DNA of 64,000 nt from Lutibacter maritimus (GCF_900116115.1 NZ_FOZP01000004.1:294089-358088); one strand, 5' to 3'; shown: positions 43,413 through 53,304, counted from the stretch's first letter. Notes: generated by a model not told the origin, from the sequence alone. Program-made: numbers and translations.

Positions 43413-44462
43413 TTAGATGATTAACATCGCATCACCATACGAATAGAATTTGTATTTTTCTTTTACAGCTTCTTCATACGCTTTCATTAAAAAGTCGTAA
43501 TCAGCAAATGCGGCAACCATCATCATTAATGTAGATTTTGGTGTATGAAAATTTGTAATCATACAGTTTGCAATACTAAAATCGTAAGGAGGGAAAATAA
43601 ATTTATTTGTCCAACCATTAAATGAATTTAAACGATTATTTGATGACACAGAACTTTCAACAGCACGCATTACAGTTGTTCCAACAGCACAAACTCTTCT
43701 TTTTTTATCAATAGCATTATTAACAATTTCTGTAGTTTCTTCAGTAATTATTGCTTGTTCAGAATCCATTTTATGTTTTGATAAATCTTCTACTTCCACT
43801 GGACTAAAAGTTCCCAAACCAACGTGCAAAGTAACTTCGGCAAAATCTACTCCTTTAATTTCTAAACGTTTCATTAAATGTTTAGAAAAGTGCAAACCTG
43901 CAGTTGGTGCAGCTACAGCGCCTTCGTGTTTTGCATAAATTGTTTGGTAACGCTCTTCGTCTTCTGGCTCAACTGGTCTGTTAATATATTTTGGAAGTGG
44001 AGTTTCTCCTAATTCTTCTAATTTTTTTCTAAATTCTTCATAAGAACCATCGTATAAAAAACGTAAAGTTCTACCTCTTGATGTTGTATTATCAATAACT
44101 TCGGCTACTAAACTTTCATCATCTCCAAAAAATAATTTATTTCCAATTCTTATTTTTCTAGCCGGATCTACTAATACATCCCACAATCTGCTTTCTGCAT
44201 TTAATTCTCTTAATAAAAAAACTTCAATTCTTGCACCTGTTTTTTCCTTTTCACCATACATTCTTGCTGGAAAAACCTTTGTATTGTTAACAATCATTAA
44301 ATCTCCTTCATCAAAATAATCAATAATATCTTTAAATAATTTATGTTCAATAGTTTTTTCTTTTCTATTTAAAACCATCAAACGAGACTCATCTCTATGT
44401 TCTGCTGGACGTACAGCCAATAATTCTTCAGGTAAATCGAATTTAAAATGTGATAATTTCAT
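43413..44462 (-). CDS. queA: tRNA preQ1(34) S-adenosylmethionine ribosyltransferase-isomerase
   Basis: A 349-residue QueA of normal length. The N-terminal [26 protein letters not shown] is characteristic, followed by [21 protein letters not shown], and [14 protein letters not shown] and [24 protein letters not shown] near 180-235. It transfers the ribosyl part of SAM to preQ1-modified tRNA in queuosine synthesis. The start is the only ATG in front of the conserved N-terminus. Confidence 0.97.
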   Translation of the reverse strand: MKLSHFKFDLPEELLAVRPAEHRDESRLMVLNRKEKTIEHKLFKDIIDYFDEGDLMIVNNTKVFPARMYGEKEKTGARIEVFLLRELNAESRLWDVLVDPARKIRIGNKLFFGDDESLVAEVIDNTTSRGRTLRFLYDGSYEEFRKKLEELGETPLPKYINRPVEPEDEERYQTIYAKHEGAVAAPTAGLHFSKHLMKRLEIKGVDFAEVTLHVGLGTFSPVEVEDLSKHKMDSEQAIITEETTEIVNNAIDKKRRVCAVGTTVMRAVESSVSSNNRLNSFNGWTNKFIFPPYDFSIANCMITNFHTPKSTLMMMVAAFADYDFLMKAYEEAVKEKYKFYSYGDAMLII

Positions 44463-44550
44463 GTATTATTTTTATTAATTGTGCGCAAATATACAACATC
44501 GGCATAGGCGTTGTCAAGTGTTTAGCAATAAAACTTTGTTTTTAAGGTTT

Positions 44551-45762
44551 TTATAGGGTTACTATTTCAAAATCTTCCCAAAATGATGGATAACTTTTTG
44601 AAACAACATCGGCATCTTCTATTACAATTGGAACCTTTAAAGCCAATGGTGCAAATGCCATTGCCATTCTATGATCGTGATAAGTAGCAATACTAATATT
44701 CTCTTTTATTGTTGCTGCTTTTTTTAAGTGTAATGTTTCGTTTGTTATTTCTACTTCACCGCCTAATTTTTCAATCTCGGTTTTTAATGCTACCAACCTA
44801 TCTGTTTCTTTTATTTTTAACGTGTGCAAACCTGTTAAAAAACATTCAGTTCCTAAACCAAAGCAAGTAGCTGCAATAGTTTGGGCAATATCTGGTGCAC
44901 TAATTAGGTTTAAATTTAAAAGATTAATGTTTGAAATTTCTTTATTTTTTAAGGTAATTGAGTTTTCTCCAAAAGTAGTTTCAACTCCAAAATGTTCATA
45001 TATTTTTGCTAAAACAGCATCGCCTTGTATACTTGTTTGTTTATAGGATGTTAATGTAATTTCTGAATTTGGACTCAATGCACACAAACTATAATAATAT
45101 GATGCAGAACTCCAATCCGATTCTACCACAATAGTTTTAGACGAAATTATTGGTTTGGGATGAATGGTAATTAGATTATTTTCCCAAGAATATGCAATAC
45201 CAATTTCTTCTAATAATTGCAAGGTCATTTTAATATAAGGTACCGAAGTTACATCACCTTTAAATTTTAATTTCAATCCGTTTTGCAATGTTGGTGCAAT
45301 TAATAATAATGCAGAAATATATTGACTACTTACATTTCCTTCAATTTCAACAAAACTTTTTGTTAGTTTCTTTCCCGTAATTTTTAATGGAGGAAATCCT
45401 TCATTTTCAACATATTTAATGTCTGCCCCTAATGAAATTAACGCATCAACCAAAATTTTTATTGGTCGTTCTTTCATTCTGTGCGAACCTGTTAAAATAA
45501 TTTCTGAATTTTCTTTTACTGAAAAATAAGCAGTTAAAAATCGCATTGCTGTTCCGGCATGTCCAATATTTATTTCATTTGATGAACTTTCCAATGCATT
45601 TTTCATTAAAATAGAATCATCCGAATTTGATGCATTTTCAATTGTTAAATTTGGATAAAACTGTTGTAAAATCAACAATCTATTTGTTTCACTTTTAGAT
45701 CCAGTAATTTGAACTTTTCCTGATACAATTTTTTCTATTTTATTGATCTTCAACGAATTCAT
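44551..45762 (-). CDS. aroA: 3-phosphoshikimate 1-carboxyvinyltransferase (EPSP synthase)
   Basis: A 403-residue EPSP synthase, slightly shorter than the E. coli enzyme. Substrate-binding motifs are GSKSETNRLLIL near 21-32, GHAGTAMRFLTAYF near 68-81 and LKIKETDRLVALKTE near 318-332, with YHDHRMAMAFAPLAL near 365-379. The usual GNAGT reads GHAGT, a change seen in the region that contacts phosphoenolpyruvate. It acts in chorismate synthesis in the cytoplasm. It is followed by queA on the same strand after 88 nt. Confidence 0.94.
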   Translation of the reverse strand: MNSLKINKIEKIVSGKVQITGSKSETNRLLILQQFYPNLTIENASNSDDSILMKNALESSSNEINIGHAGTAMRFLTAYFSVKENSEIILTGSHRMKERPIKILVDALISLGADIKYVENEGFPPLKITGKKLTKSFVEIEGNVSSQYISALLLIAPTLQNGLKLKFKGDVTSVPYIKMTLQLLEEIGIAYSWENNLITIHPKPIISSKTIVVESDWSSASYYYSLCALSPNSEITLTSYKQTSIQGDAVLAKIYEHFGVETTFGENSITLKNKEISNINLLNLNLISAPDIAQTIAATCFGLGTECFLTGLHTLKIKETDRLVALKTEIEKLGGEVEITNETLHLKKAATIKENISIATYHDHRMAMAFAPLALKVPIVIEDADVVSKSYPSFWEDFEIVTL

Positions 45763-45846
45763 ATATGTAAAATTTGTCGCTTTAAATAAATTTATTTTTA
45801 ATAGCTTTACTTTTCAGATTATTTCTCAATCAATTCAATCAAAATC

Positions 45847-48800
45847 ATGAAAAAACATCTTTTTTTTATTTGCTGCTTCTTGTTTTTATCAGCGCACAAA
45901 GTTAACGCTCAAAAAATAGTAACCAAATTTAGTGAAGAATTTTACAAATCTATAGAATGGCGTAATATTGGTCCGTTTAGAGGTGGAAGAAGTGCTGCTG
46001 TAACTGGCGTAACAAACAAAGCTAATTTATACTATTTTGGTGCAACAGGTGGCGGCGTTTGGAAAACAACAGATGCAGGAAATACTTGGAGCAACATTTC
46101 TGATGGATTTTTTGGCGGATCAGTTGGTGCAATTGCTGTGAGCGAATCTGATACTAATGTAATTTATGTTGGCAATGGTGAAGTTACTGTTCGCGGAAAT
46201 GTTTCTTCTGGTGATGGAATGTGGAAAAGCGTTGATGCAGGAAAAACTTGGCAACATATTGGTTTAGAAAAATCGCGTCATATTCCAAGAGTGCGTGTTC
46301 ATCCAAAAAATTCAGACGTTGTTTTTGCAGCAGTTTTAGGAGATTTATACAAATCATCAGAAGAAAGAGGTGTGTACAAATCTATTGATGGTGGAAAAAA
46401 CTGGAAAAAAGTATTATTCTCAAATGCTGATGCCGGCGCCGTAGATTTAATTTTTGATCCAACAAATCCACGTATTTTATATGCATCCACTTGGAATGTT
46501 AGAAGAACTCCTTATAGTTTATCTAGCGGAGGTGATGGTTCTGCAATTTGGAAAAGTACTGATGAAGGCGAAACTTGGGTTAACATTTCAAGCAATGAAG
46601 GATTACCAAAAGGTATTTGGGGCATCAGCGGTATTGCAGTTTCACCCGTAAATTCAGATATTATTTGGGCTTTAATTGAAAATAGCGATGGTGGTGTATA
46701 CAAGTCTGTTGATGCTGGTAAAACCTGGAAATTGGTAAATAGCGACAGAGCTTTACGTCAACGCGCTTGGTATTATACACGCATTTATGCTGATACACAA
46801 GATGAAAATACGGTTTATGTGGTAAATGTTAGTTATCATCAATCTAAAGATGGTGGAACAACCTTTAAATCGTTTAACGCGCCTCATGGAGATCATCACG
46901 ATTTATGGATTGCTCCGGAAGACAATCAACGCATGATTATTGCCGATGATGGTGGTGCACAAACAAGTTTTGATGCTGGTGAAAATTGGAGTACAATGAT
47001 GAATCAACAAACAGCACAATTTTACCGAGTGGTAACTGATAATTATTTTCCGTACAGAATTTATGGCGCACAACAAGATAATTCAACTGTTCGAATTTCT
47101 CATAGAACAAATAGCGGAACCATTGGTGAAAGCGATTGGCAAAGCACCGCTGGTGGAGAAAGTGCGCATATTGCAATTGATCCGTTAAATAATGATGTTG
47201 TTTATGGCGGCAGTTATGGCGGTTTATTAACGAGAGTAAATCACAAAACCGATGAAAGCAGAGTTATTAATGTTTGGCCAGATGACCCAATGGGATACGG
47301 AGCAGAAGATATGAAATATCGTTTTCAATGGAATTACCCAATTTTCTTTTCACCACATAATAAAAAGAAATTATACACAGCCTCAAATCATTTACATGTA
47401 ACTTATAACGAAGGACAATCTTTTGAAGTAATTAGTCCGGATTTAACAAGAAACGACCCAAAAACATTAGGAGTTTCGGGCGGACCAATAACAAAAGACA
47501 ACAGTGGTGTAGAATATTACGGAACTATTTTTGCTGCCGTAGAGTCTCCTTTTGAAGAAAATTTGATTTGGACAGGATCTGACGATGGATTGGTTTACAT
47601 TACAAAAGATGGTGGCAAAAACTGGGAAAATGTTACGCCTAAAAAAATGCCTGAATGGATGCTGATTAATTGTATTGAAGTAGATCCTTTTACTGCTGGT
47701 GGCGCTTATATTGTTGGAACACGCTACAAAATGGGTGATTATGCTCCATACATTTACAAAACCGAAGATTATGGAAAATCTTGGAAACTACTAATAAATG
47801 GTATTGCTGAAGAACATTTTACAAGAGTTTTAAGATGTGATCCAAATAGAAAAGGATTATTATATGCCGGCACTGAAAATGGCATGTACATTAGTTTTGA
47901 CGATGGTGCCAATTGGAGCAATTTCCAACTAAATTTACCAATTGTTCCCATTACAGATTTAACTATAAAAAACAATAATTTAATTGCTGCAACACAAGGA
48001 AGATCTTTTTGGTTAATTGATGATTTAACTCCGCTGCATCAAATTAATAATGAAATTATTTCAAAAGAAGCTTTCCTATACAAACCAATGGATAGCTACA
48101 GAATGGGTGGAAGTAAAAGAACATCAAAAACTGCTGGGCAAAATCATCCTGGTGGTGTTATTGTTAATTATTATGTAAAAAATATTTCGGAAAAAGACAC
48201 TATTTCATTGGCCTTTTTTGAAGCGGATGGGAAACATATTAAAACATTTTCAACAAATCCAGATGAAGATCAAAATGAAGAAAAATTAAAAGTTAAAAAA
48301 GGTTCAAACGTATTTAACTGGAATATGCAATATCCTGATGCTGAAAAAGTGAAAGGAATGATTTTATGGTGGGCTTCATTAAACGGTCCTAAAGCATTAC
48401 CAGGGAATTACAAAGTACAACTATCAATAAACAATACAATTTCTTCTGAACAAATATTTACATTGTTAAAAGACCCAAGAAGTTCTGCTACTGATAAAGA
48501 TTTACAAGAACAATTTAATTTTATTATTGAAATTCAGGAAAAATTGACTGAAATTCATAAAACTTTAAAAAATATTACAAAAGTTAAAAATCAAATTGAA
48601 CAACTAAAAAAATCTATTTCAGATAAAGAAAAACACAAAGAAATTATAGCTTTGGCAAACAGTATTGTTAAAAATTTGACAACACATGAAAATGAATTGT
48701 ATCAAACAAAAAGTAAGAGTAACCAAGATCCGTTAAACTTTCCAATTAAATTAAATAATAAATTAGCACATTTAAATTCGTTAAGTTCTATTGGAGATTT

Positions 48801-48954
48801 TAAACCAACAGACCAATCGGTTGAATTTAAAAATGAAATCACTAAATTAATAGATGTTGAATTGTCTAAAATTTATGAGATTTTTGAAAATGATGTAAAA
48901 ACACTCAATAAAAAAGTAAAAGAAAGTGATATTGAGTTGATAAATTTAGATTAA
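45847..48954 (+). CDS. Secreted VPS10/sortilin-type beta-propeller protein
   Basis: A 1035-residue exported protein with a signal peptide (about 1-21, ending HKVNAQ). Residues about 30-750 consist of repeats with BNR/Asp-box motifs: GGGVWKTTDAGNTWSNI, GMWKSVDAGKTWQHI, GVYKSIDGGKNWKKV, AIWKSTDEGETWVNI, GVYKSVDAGKTWKLV, and later LVYITKDGGKNWENV and IYKTEDYGKSWKLL. This is the sortilin N-terminal ten-bladed type. The last 150 residues are Lys/Glu-rich helices, probably coiled coil. No C-terminal T9SS sorting domain is evident. Such proteins are often called glycosyl hydrolases with little support, and the substrate is unknown. Confidence 0.85.
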   Translation: MKKHLFFICCFLFLSAHKVNAQKIVTKFSEEFYKSIEWRNIGPFRGGRSAAVTGVTNKANLYYFGATGGGVWKTTDAGNTWSNISDGFFGGSVGAIAVSESDTNVIYVGNGEVTVRGNVSSGDGMWKSVDAGKTWQHIGLEKSRHIPRVRVHPKNSDVVFAAVLGDLYKSSEERGVYKSIDGGKNWKKVLFSNADAGAVDLIFDPTNPRILYASTWNVRRTPYSLSSGGDGSAIWKSTDEGETWVNISSNEGLPKGIWGISGIAVSPVNSDIIWALIENSDGGVYKSVDAGKTWKLVNSDRALRQRAWYYTRIYADTQDENTVYVVNVSYHQSKDGGTTFKSFNAPHGDHHDLWIAPEDNQRMIIADDGGAQTSFDAGENWSTMMNQQTAQFYRVVTDNYFPYRIYGAQQDNSTVRISHRTNSGTIGESDWQSTAGGESAHIAIDPLNNDVVYGGSYGGLLTRVNHKTDESRVINVWPDDPMGYGAEDMKYRFQWNYPIFFSPHNKKKLYTASNHLHVTYNEGQSFEVISPDLTRNDPKTLGVSGGPITKDNSGVEYYGTIFAAVESPFEENLIWTGSDDGLVYITKDGGKNWENVTPKKMPEWMLINCIEVDPFTAGGAYIVGTRYKMGDYAPYIYKTEDYGKSWKLLINGIAEEHFTRVLRCDPNRKGLLYAGTENGMYISFDDGANWSNFQLNLPIVPITDLTIKNNNLIAATQGRSFWLIDDLTPLHQINNEIISKEAFLYKPMDSYRMGGSKRTSKTAGQNHPGGVIVNYYVKNISEKDTISLAFFEADGKHIKTFSTNPDEDQNEEKLKVKKGSNVFNWNMQYPDAEKVKGMILWWASLNGPKALPGNYKVQLSINNTISSEQIFTLLKDPRSSATDKDLQEQFNFIIEIQEKLTEIHKTLKNITKVKNQIEQLKKSISDKEKHKEIIALANSIVKNLTTHENELYQTKSKSNQDPLNFPIKLNNKLAHLNSLSSIGDFKPTDQSVEFKNEITKLIDVELSKIYEIFENDVKTLNKKVKESDIELINLD

Positions 48955-48992
48955 TAAAAGAAGTTGTTTTAAAATAATATTTTCGTTAACCC

Positions 48993-49054
48993 GAACTTGA
49001 TTCAAATTCTCATAATGTTTAAAAATCAATGTAATGAGATTCTGAATCAAGTTC
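48993..49054. repeat. Long intergenic inverted repeat
   Basis: Two 21-nt arms, GAACTTGATTCAAATTCTCAT and its near complement ATGAGATTCTGAATCAAGTTC, match at 19 of 21 positions around a 20-nt loop. It has no T run, so it is not a normal terminator. The sequence resembles short palindromic elements dispersed in flavobacterial genomes. It lies between the VPS10 gene and a convergent small gene. Confidence 0.6.
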
Positions 49055-49075
49055 AAAATGACATTTTATTTTGTA

Positions 49076-49315
49076 TTATTTTTTTATAAACTTATACCAC
49101 CCAGCCATAAAAACTCCGTAAAAAGTTGACATAAAACCAATTCGTTTTACAAAATACTGCCATTTTCCATCTGAAAAAATATGTTCAACCATAATGGAAA
49201 AACTCATATTTTTTAAAACAGAAAAGCCCACTTCAAAAACTGTAACTAATACCAAAAAAACAATTGCAAACCTAATTGCTATTTTAAAAAATGATTGTGA
49301 TTTATATTTATTCAT
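49076..49315 (-). CDS. Small membrane protein downstream of mazG-like gene
   Basis: A 79-residue protein with hydrophobic segments at about 12-33 and 60-76. Its ATG begins immediately after the stop codon of the MazG-like gene, so it is probably translated from the same mRNA. I recognise no domain. The middle section (MVEHIFSDGKWQYFVKRIG) is polar. It may be a conserved flavobacterial hypothetical protein, but I cannot support that further. Confidence 0.6.
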   Translation of the reverse strand: MNKYKSQSFFKIAIRFAIVFLVLVTVFEVGFSVLKNMSFSIMVEHIFSDGKWQYFVKRIGFMSTFYGVFMAGWYKFIKK

Positions 49316-49642
49316 TTATTTTAATTTCTCATTATTTTGATGACGATCGTGATCGCGTTTTGTTTTGATATCCATTTTTTTATCAAAAGCGGCTTGTAAA
49401 TCTATTCCTGTTTGGTTTGCCAAACATAAAACTACAAAAACTACATCCGCTAATTCTTCACCTAAATCTTTATTTTTATCGCTTTCTTTTTCACTTTGTT
49501 CACCGTAACGTCTGGCAATAATACGAGCAACTTCACCAACTTCTTCGGTTAATTGTGCCATATTTGTTAGTTCGTTAAAATACCGAACTCCATGTTCTTT
49601 TATCCATGTATCAACAACTAATTGTCCATTTTTTAAATCCAT
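49316..49642 (-). CDS. MazG-like nucleotide pyrophosphohydrolase
   Basis: A 108-residue all-alpha pyrophosphohydrolase with a single MazG-like domain. The metal-binding motif is in LTEEVGEVARIIARRYGE near 31-48 (EExxE) and GEELADVVFVVLCLANQTG near 62-80 (ExxD). It resembles small dCTP/dNTP pyrophosphatases that sanitise the nucleotide pool. It is 44 nt downstream of aat on the same strand and abuts the 79-residue membrane gene. Confidence 0.87.
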   Translation of the reverse strand: MDLKNGQLVVDTWIKEHGVRYFNELTNMAQLTEEVGEVARIIARRYGEQSEKESDKNKDLGEELADVVFVVLCLANQTGIDLQAAFDKKMDIKTKRDHDRHQNNEKLK

Positions 49643-49685
49643 TTTTCTAACTTTTAAAGTTCAAATATACTGAACTAATCATACT

Positions 49686-50321
49686 TTATCCTTTTAAATA
49701 TTTCAAAAAGTCTACTCTTGAAATTTCACGAGCGCCCAAACTTTCTAAATGTGTATTATACACTTGGCAATCTAATAATTTATAATTTTCTTTTTCTAAT
49801 TTTTGAACCAAATATATAAATGCCAGTTTAGAGGTATTACTTATTTTACTAAACATACTTTCTCCACAAAAAATATGACCTAAATCTATTCCATATAAAC
49901 CACCAACTAACTCATTTTCAAGCCAAACTTCAACAGATTTTGCAACGCCTAATTTATGTAATTCCAAATAGGCTTGTTCCATTTTACTGGTTATCCAAGT
50001 TCCGCCTTGCCCTTCTCTATAAATATTTTTACAATTTGAAATTACTTCCGCAAAATTTTGATTGAACGTAATTTTAAATTCATCTTTTTTGAGAATTTGG
50101 CGCATACTTTTTGAAATTTTTAATTCGTTTGGAAACAACACCATTCTTTCTTTTGGGCTGTACCAAATAATTGGTTCACCCTCATTATACCAAGGAAAAA
50201 TTCCACTTTTATATGCTAATAGTAATCTTTCAACCGATAAATCTCCACCAATTGCTAAAATACCATTTTCATCAGCTAAATGAACTGGAGGAAAAATTAT
50301 CTCTTTTGGGAGTAAATACAC
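49686..50321 (-). CDS. aat: Leucyl/phenylalanyl-tRNA-protein transferase
   Basis: A 211-residue transferase of the N-end rule pathway. It adds Leu or Phe to N-terminal Arg or Lys of proteins. Signatures are FPPVHLADENGILAIGGDLSVERLLLAYKSGIFPWYNEGEPIIWYSP-type segments at 11-57, EGQGGTWIT near 107-115, and VEVWLENELVGGLYGIDLGHIFCGESMF near 130-157. Length is slightly shorter than in E. coli. A strong terminator separates it from the DUF3127 gene upstream. Confidence 0.95.
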   Translation of the reverse strand: MYLLPKEIIFPPVHLADENGILAIGGDLSVERLLLAYKSGIFPWYNEGEPIIWYSPKERMVLFPNELKISKSMRQILKKDEFKITFNQNFAEVISNCKNIYREGQGGTWITSKMEQAYLELHKLGVAKSVEVWLENELVGGLYGIDLGHIFCGESMFSKISNTSKLAFIYLVQKLEKENYKLLDCQVYNTHLESLGAREISRVDFLKYLKG

Positions 50322-50350
50322 TTTTAACTTTTTTACAAATATAATGAAAC

Positions 50351-50384
50351 AAAAAAAGAGAAAAACAGCTGTTTTTCTCTTTTT
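50351..50384. terminator. Bidirectional terminator
   Basis: AAAAAAAGAGAAAAACAG and CTGTTTTTCTCTTTTT pair as a near-perfect stem with T runs both ways, between the DUF3127 gene and aat on the minus strand. Confidence 0.8.
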
Positions 50385-50406
50385 AAAATATTGTAATTAC
50401 CTAAAA

Positions 50407-50778
50407 TTAAAAAGGTAAATCGTCTGGTTCACTATCATCAATATTAGAAGTAGTTTCAAAACTTTCTATTGGTGCCGGAGGAGCTCCTGCACTACCTTCA
50501 GGTTGAGCAGCTTCAACTCTCCATCCTTGAATAGAATTAAAATAAACAGCTTCACCTTGTGGGTTTATCCATTCTCTACCTCTTAAATTAATAGAAATTT
50601 TTACATCTTGTCCAACTTGGTAATTATTTAATAAATCGCATTTATCTTGCACAAACTCTACTAATAGCATTTGTGGATATTGCTCATTTGTAGTAACAAC
50701 CATTTCTCTTTTTCTAAAACCACTTGCTCCAAAAGTTTTAGTTTCATCAATTTTTTTAATTTTTCCTGTAATTTCCAT
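50407..50778 (-). CDS. DUF3127 OB-fold-like protein with SSB-type acidic tail
   Basis: A 123-residue protein beginning MEITGKIKKIDETKTFG. Residues about 1-95 are the DUF3127 domain, small and probably OB-fold (FRKREMVVTTNEQYPQMLLVEFVQDKC, VKISINLRGREW). The rest is a disordered Ala/Pro/Ser/Asp linker ending DDLPF. The ending resembles the C-terminal tip of single-stranded DNA-binding protein (DDDIPF). An in-frame ATG at 50811 lies inside the upstream flavin reductase gene; the start at 50778 is 8 nt after that gene's stop and fits the domain. Confidence 0.85.
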   Translation of the reverse strand: MEITGKIKKIDETKTFGASGFRKREMVVTTNEQYPQMLLVEFVQDKCDLLNNYQVGQDVKISINLRGREWINPQGEAVYFNSIQGWRVEAAQPEGSAGAPPAPIESFETTSNIDDSEPDDLPF

Positions 50779-50786
50779 TTTTCTAA

Positions 50787-51647
50787 TTATTTCATTAAAA
50801 GCGCTTTCCAAGCGCTAACAACATCATTTTTTTCTAAAAGTGATTTCACAAATGTATGTTTTTTTAAAGAATCAATCCCAATAAATTGCGCATGTTCTTT
50901 TGCAAACTTATTAACATCTTCTTTTAAAGGTATTGCTTCTACATTTCCCAACAAACCTAAATCATTTCCTGTTAAAACTTTACTATTTCTATATTCTAAA
51001 GGAATTGCATCAACACCAACTCCTAATGTAGATAATGGTTTAGGGATTTCAAAAAAACCTTCTTTTGCTCTTGAATAGTAATTACCTCCAGCCCTAGCAA
51101 CCAAATCTAATTTATGTTGATTAATAACACCTTTTTCATCTAAATATTTTTCATTAATATGAATTTTAACAACTTCACAAATAACCAAATTTCCAGCACC
51201 ACCTTCAGTGCCAAGTTCAATTATGTTGTTTACCTTACATTCTAGTTGAATTGGAGATTCACCAACTCTAAAAGGTTTCACTTTTTCTGATGAAACCATA
51301 GAAAATCCCGCTTTTTCAAATTCATTTACGCCTTTGGCATATTCAGTACTTGAAAGCGACATTTGTTGCACCATTTCAAAATTTACTGTATTAATTACTA
51401 CTTCTTTAGTGGCTTTTACATTTTGTAAAGTATGTTTAATAGTATTATTACGCACTCTTCTTGCTGGTGAAAATATTAAAATTGGAGGTTGTGTACTAAA
51501 CATATTAAAAAAACTAAAAGGCGATAAATTCGGGTTTCCGTTTTCATCAATAGTGCTTGCAAAAGCTATTGGCCTGGGCGCAACTGCACATTGCAAATAC
51601 GTTTGTAATTTTTCAACAGAAATATCTGAAGGATTGATACTTAACAT
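50787..51647 (-). CDS. Flavin reductase family protein
   Basis: A 286-residue flavoprotein of the flavin reductase-like (split-barrel FMN) family. APRPIAFASTIDENGNPNLSPFSFFNMFSTQPPILIFSPARR-like segments near 22-65 bind flavin, followed by KHTLQNVKATKEVVINTVNFE. Possible activities include NAD(P)H:flavin reductase, but the substrate is unknown. The start at 51647 (MLSINPSDIS) is preferred over an ATG six codons earlier. The downstream DUF3127 gene begins 8 nt after its stop. Confidence 0.85.
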   Translation of the reverse strand: MLSINPSDISVEKLQTYLQCAVAPRPIAFASTIDENGNPNLSPFSFFNMFSTQPPILIFSPARRVRNNTIKHTLQNVKATKEVVINTVNFEMVQQMSLSSTEYAKGVNEFEKAGFSMVSSEKVKPFRVGESPIQLECKVNNIIELGTEGGAGNLVICEVVKIHINEKYLDEKGVINQHKLDLVARAGGNYYSRAKEGFFEIPKPLSTLGVGVDAIPLEYRNSKVLTGNDLGLLGNVEAIPLKEDVNKFAKEHAQFIGIDSLKKHTFVKSLLEKNDVVSAWKALLMK

Positions 51648-51740
51648 AATCTTGTTTTTAAACAAAAGTAATTATTTCAACTTTAAAATAATATCAATTT
51701 AAATTTTAAGTTATTACTACATATATTTTATATTTGACTA

Positions 51741-52889
51741 ATGGCTTCACAAAAGAACATACAACTTATTAGATGGGCTGTAATTATAGTATCATTTATA
51801 ATTGTTGCTGCTATTTTATGGAATACATATGCTTTTTTTCAAAAATTTAAAAATGAAGAACGTGCCAAAATGGAAATATTGGCTGGTGCATATGAACGCT
51901 CTAGTAGTGCAGATTTAAATGCAGATTTTTCTTTAGAAGATAAAATTATTGGTAAAAACCATAACATACCAATGATTATTACCAATGAAAAAGATAGTAT
52001 TACAGCTTGGGCAAATTTAGATTCTATAAAAACACTAAAAAATCATTATCTGCTTAACCAGCTAGAAATTATGAAAAATCAAAATCTTCCAATTTTGGTG
52101 AGCCATAAACGAAGTAATGTAAAACAATTTATTTATTACAGAGATTCTGATTTACTAACAAAACTAAAATATTACCCCGTTGCATTAATCCTTATATTAT
52201 TTTTATTTGCAAGTGTTATTTATTTATTTTTTAAATCTAATAAAGTTGCTGAACAAAATAAATTATGGACTGGAATGGCAAAAGAAACAGCACATCAAAT
52301 AGGAACTCCTTTGTCATCATTAATGGGTTGGGTTGAAATTTTAAGATTAGAAAATACTGATGAAAATACAGTTGCTGAAATAGAAAAAGACGTTGAAAGA
52401 TTAAACACAATAGCCGAAAGATTTTCTAAAATTGGTTCTAATCCAATACTTAAAAAGAATAACATTGTTGCAACCACAAAAAACTCATTTCTGTATTTAC
52501 AATCTAGAAGTTCAAAACAAGTAGAATTTAAATTTCAATCTATAAAAGAAACTATTTCAGTACGCTTAAATATTCAATTGTACAGTTGGGTAATTGAAAA
52601 TTTAGTAAAAAATGCCATTGATGCTATGGAAGGAAAAGGGAAAATTTCACTTTCAATAACAGAAAATGACAAAGATGTTTTAGTATTAATTACTGATAAT
52701 GGTAAAGGAATACCAAAAAGTTTACAACAAAAAATATTTACACCAGGTTTTACAACCAAAAAACGTGGTTGGGGTTTAGGTTTATCTTTAGCCAAACGTA
52801 TTATAGAAGATTACCATAATGGTAAAATAAACGTTCAAAAATCAGAAATTGGAAAAGGAACTACTTTTATAATTTCTTTAAAAAAATAG
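51741..52889 (+). CDS. Membrane-bound sensor histidine kinase
   Basis: A 382-residue histidine kinase with two membrane helices (about 12-32 and 146-164) framing a periplasmic region of about 110 residues. The phosphoacceptor is His185 in MAKETAHQIGTPLSSLMGW, followed by an ATPase domain with NLVKNAIDAM, DNGKGIP and GWGLGLSLAKRI. No response regulator gene is adjacent, so it is an orphan in this window. The signal is unknown. The gene converges with the HIT gene, one base apart. Confidence 0.92.
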   Translation: MASQKNIQLIRWAVIIVSFIIVAAILWNTYAFFQKFKNEERAKMEILAGAYERSSSADLNADFSLEDKIIGKNHNIPMIITNEKDSITAWANLDSIKTLKNHYLLNQLEIMKNQNLPILVSHKRSNVKQFIYYRDSDLLTKLKYYPVALILILFLFASVIYLFFKSNKVAEQNKLWTGMAKETAHQIGTPLSSLMGWVEILRLENTDENTVAEIEKDVERLNTIAERFSKIGSNPILKKNNIVATTKNSFLYLQSRSSKQVEFKFQSIKETISVRLNIQLYSWVIENLVKNAIDAMEGKGKISLSITENDKDVLVLITDNGKGIPKSLQQKIFTPGFTTKKRGWGLGLSLAKRIIEDYHNGKINVQKSEIGKGTTFIISLKK

Positions 52890-52890
52890 T

Positions 52891-53280
52891 TTATAAATTA
52901 GATGAAATTGCTTTAGCAATAGCAACAAATTCATCGGATTCTAATTTAACTTTTTTATTAAACTGAATATCTTCCATAGCTTGTAAAGGAATTAAATGCA
53001 CGTGTACATGTGGCACTTCTAAACCAATTACAGCCATTCCAACTCTTTTACAAGGCACTGCTTTTTCAATTGCAATTGCAATTTTACGAGCGTAACTCAT
53101 TAACGCATTGTACAAATCTTCCTCTAAGTCAAATAGCTTATTCACTTCTTTTTTTGGAACAACTAAAGTATGTCCTTTTGCATTTGGATTTATATCTAAA
53201 AAAACAAAAAAATCGTCATTTTCTGTTATTTTATAAGAAGGAATTTCTCCATTGATGATTTTGGTAAATATTGAGCTCAT
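52891..53280 (-). CDS. HIT family protein
   Basis: A 129-residue histidine triad nucleotide-binding protein. The triad is His91, His93 and His95 in HVHVHLIPL, and FLDINPNAKGHTLVVPKKE near 28-46 is the conserved upstream segment. These proteins hydrolyse nucleotide monophosphates linked to amines or lysine. It follows greA on the same strand, with an imperfect terminator hairpin between them, so it may be partly cotranscribed. Confidence 0.92.
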   Translation of the reverse strand: MSSIFTKIINGEIPSYKITENDDFFVFLDINPNAKGHTLVVPKKEVNKLFDLEEDLYNALMSYARKIAIAIEKAVPCKRVGMAVIGLEVPHVHVHLIPLQAMEDIQFNKKVKLESDEFVAIAKAISSNL

Positions 53281-53304
53281 TTGTTATTTTTTATCAAAAA
53301 TAGA

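Noticed and set aside
45847..48954. VPS10-type protein considered as a T9SS cargo
   Set aside because: The C-terminus is a Lys/Glu-rich helical region with no type A or B sorting domain visible.
50351..50384. Perfect hairpin considered as an operator for aat
   Set aside because: T runs on both strands and its place between two genes fit a bidirectional terminator better.
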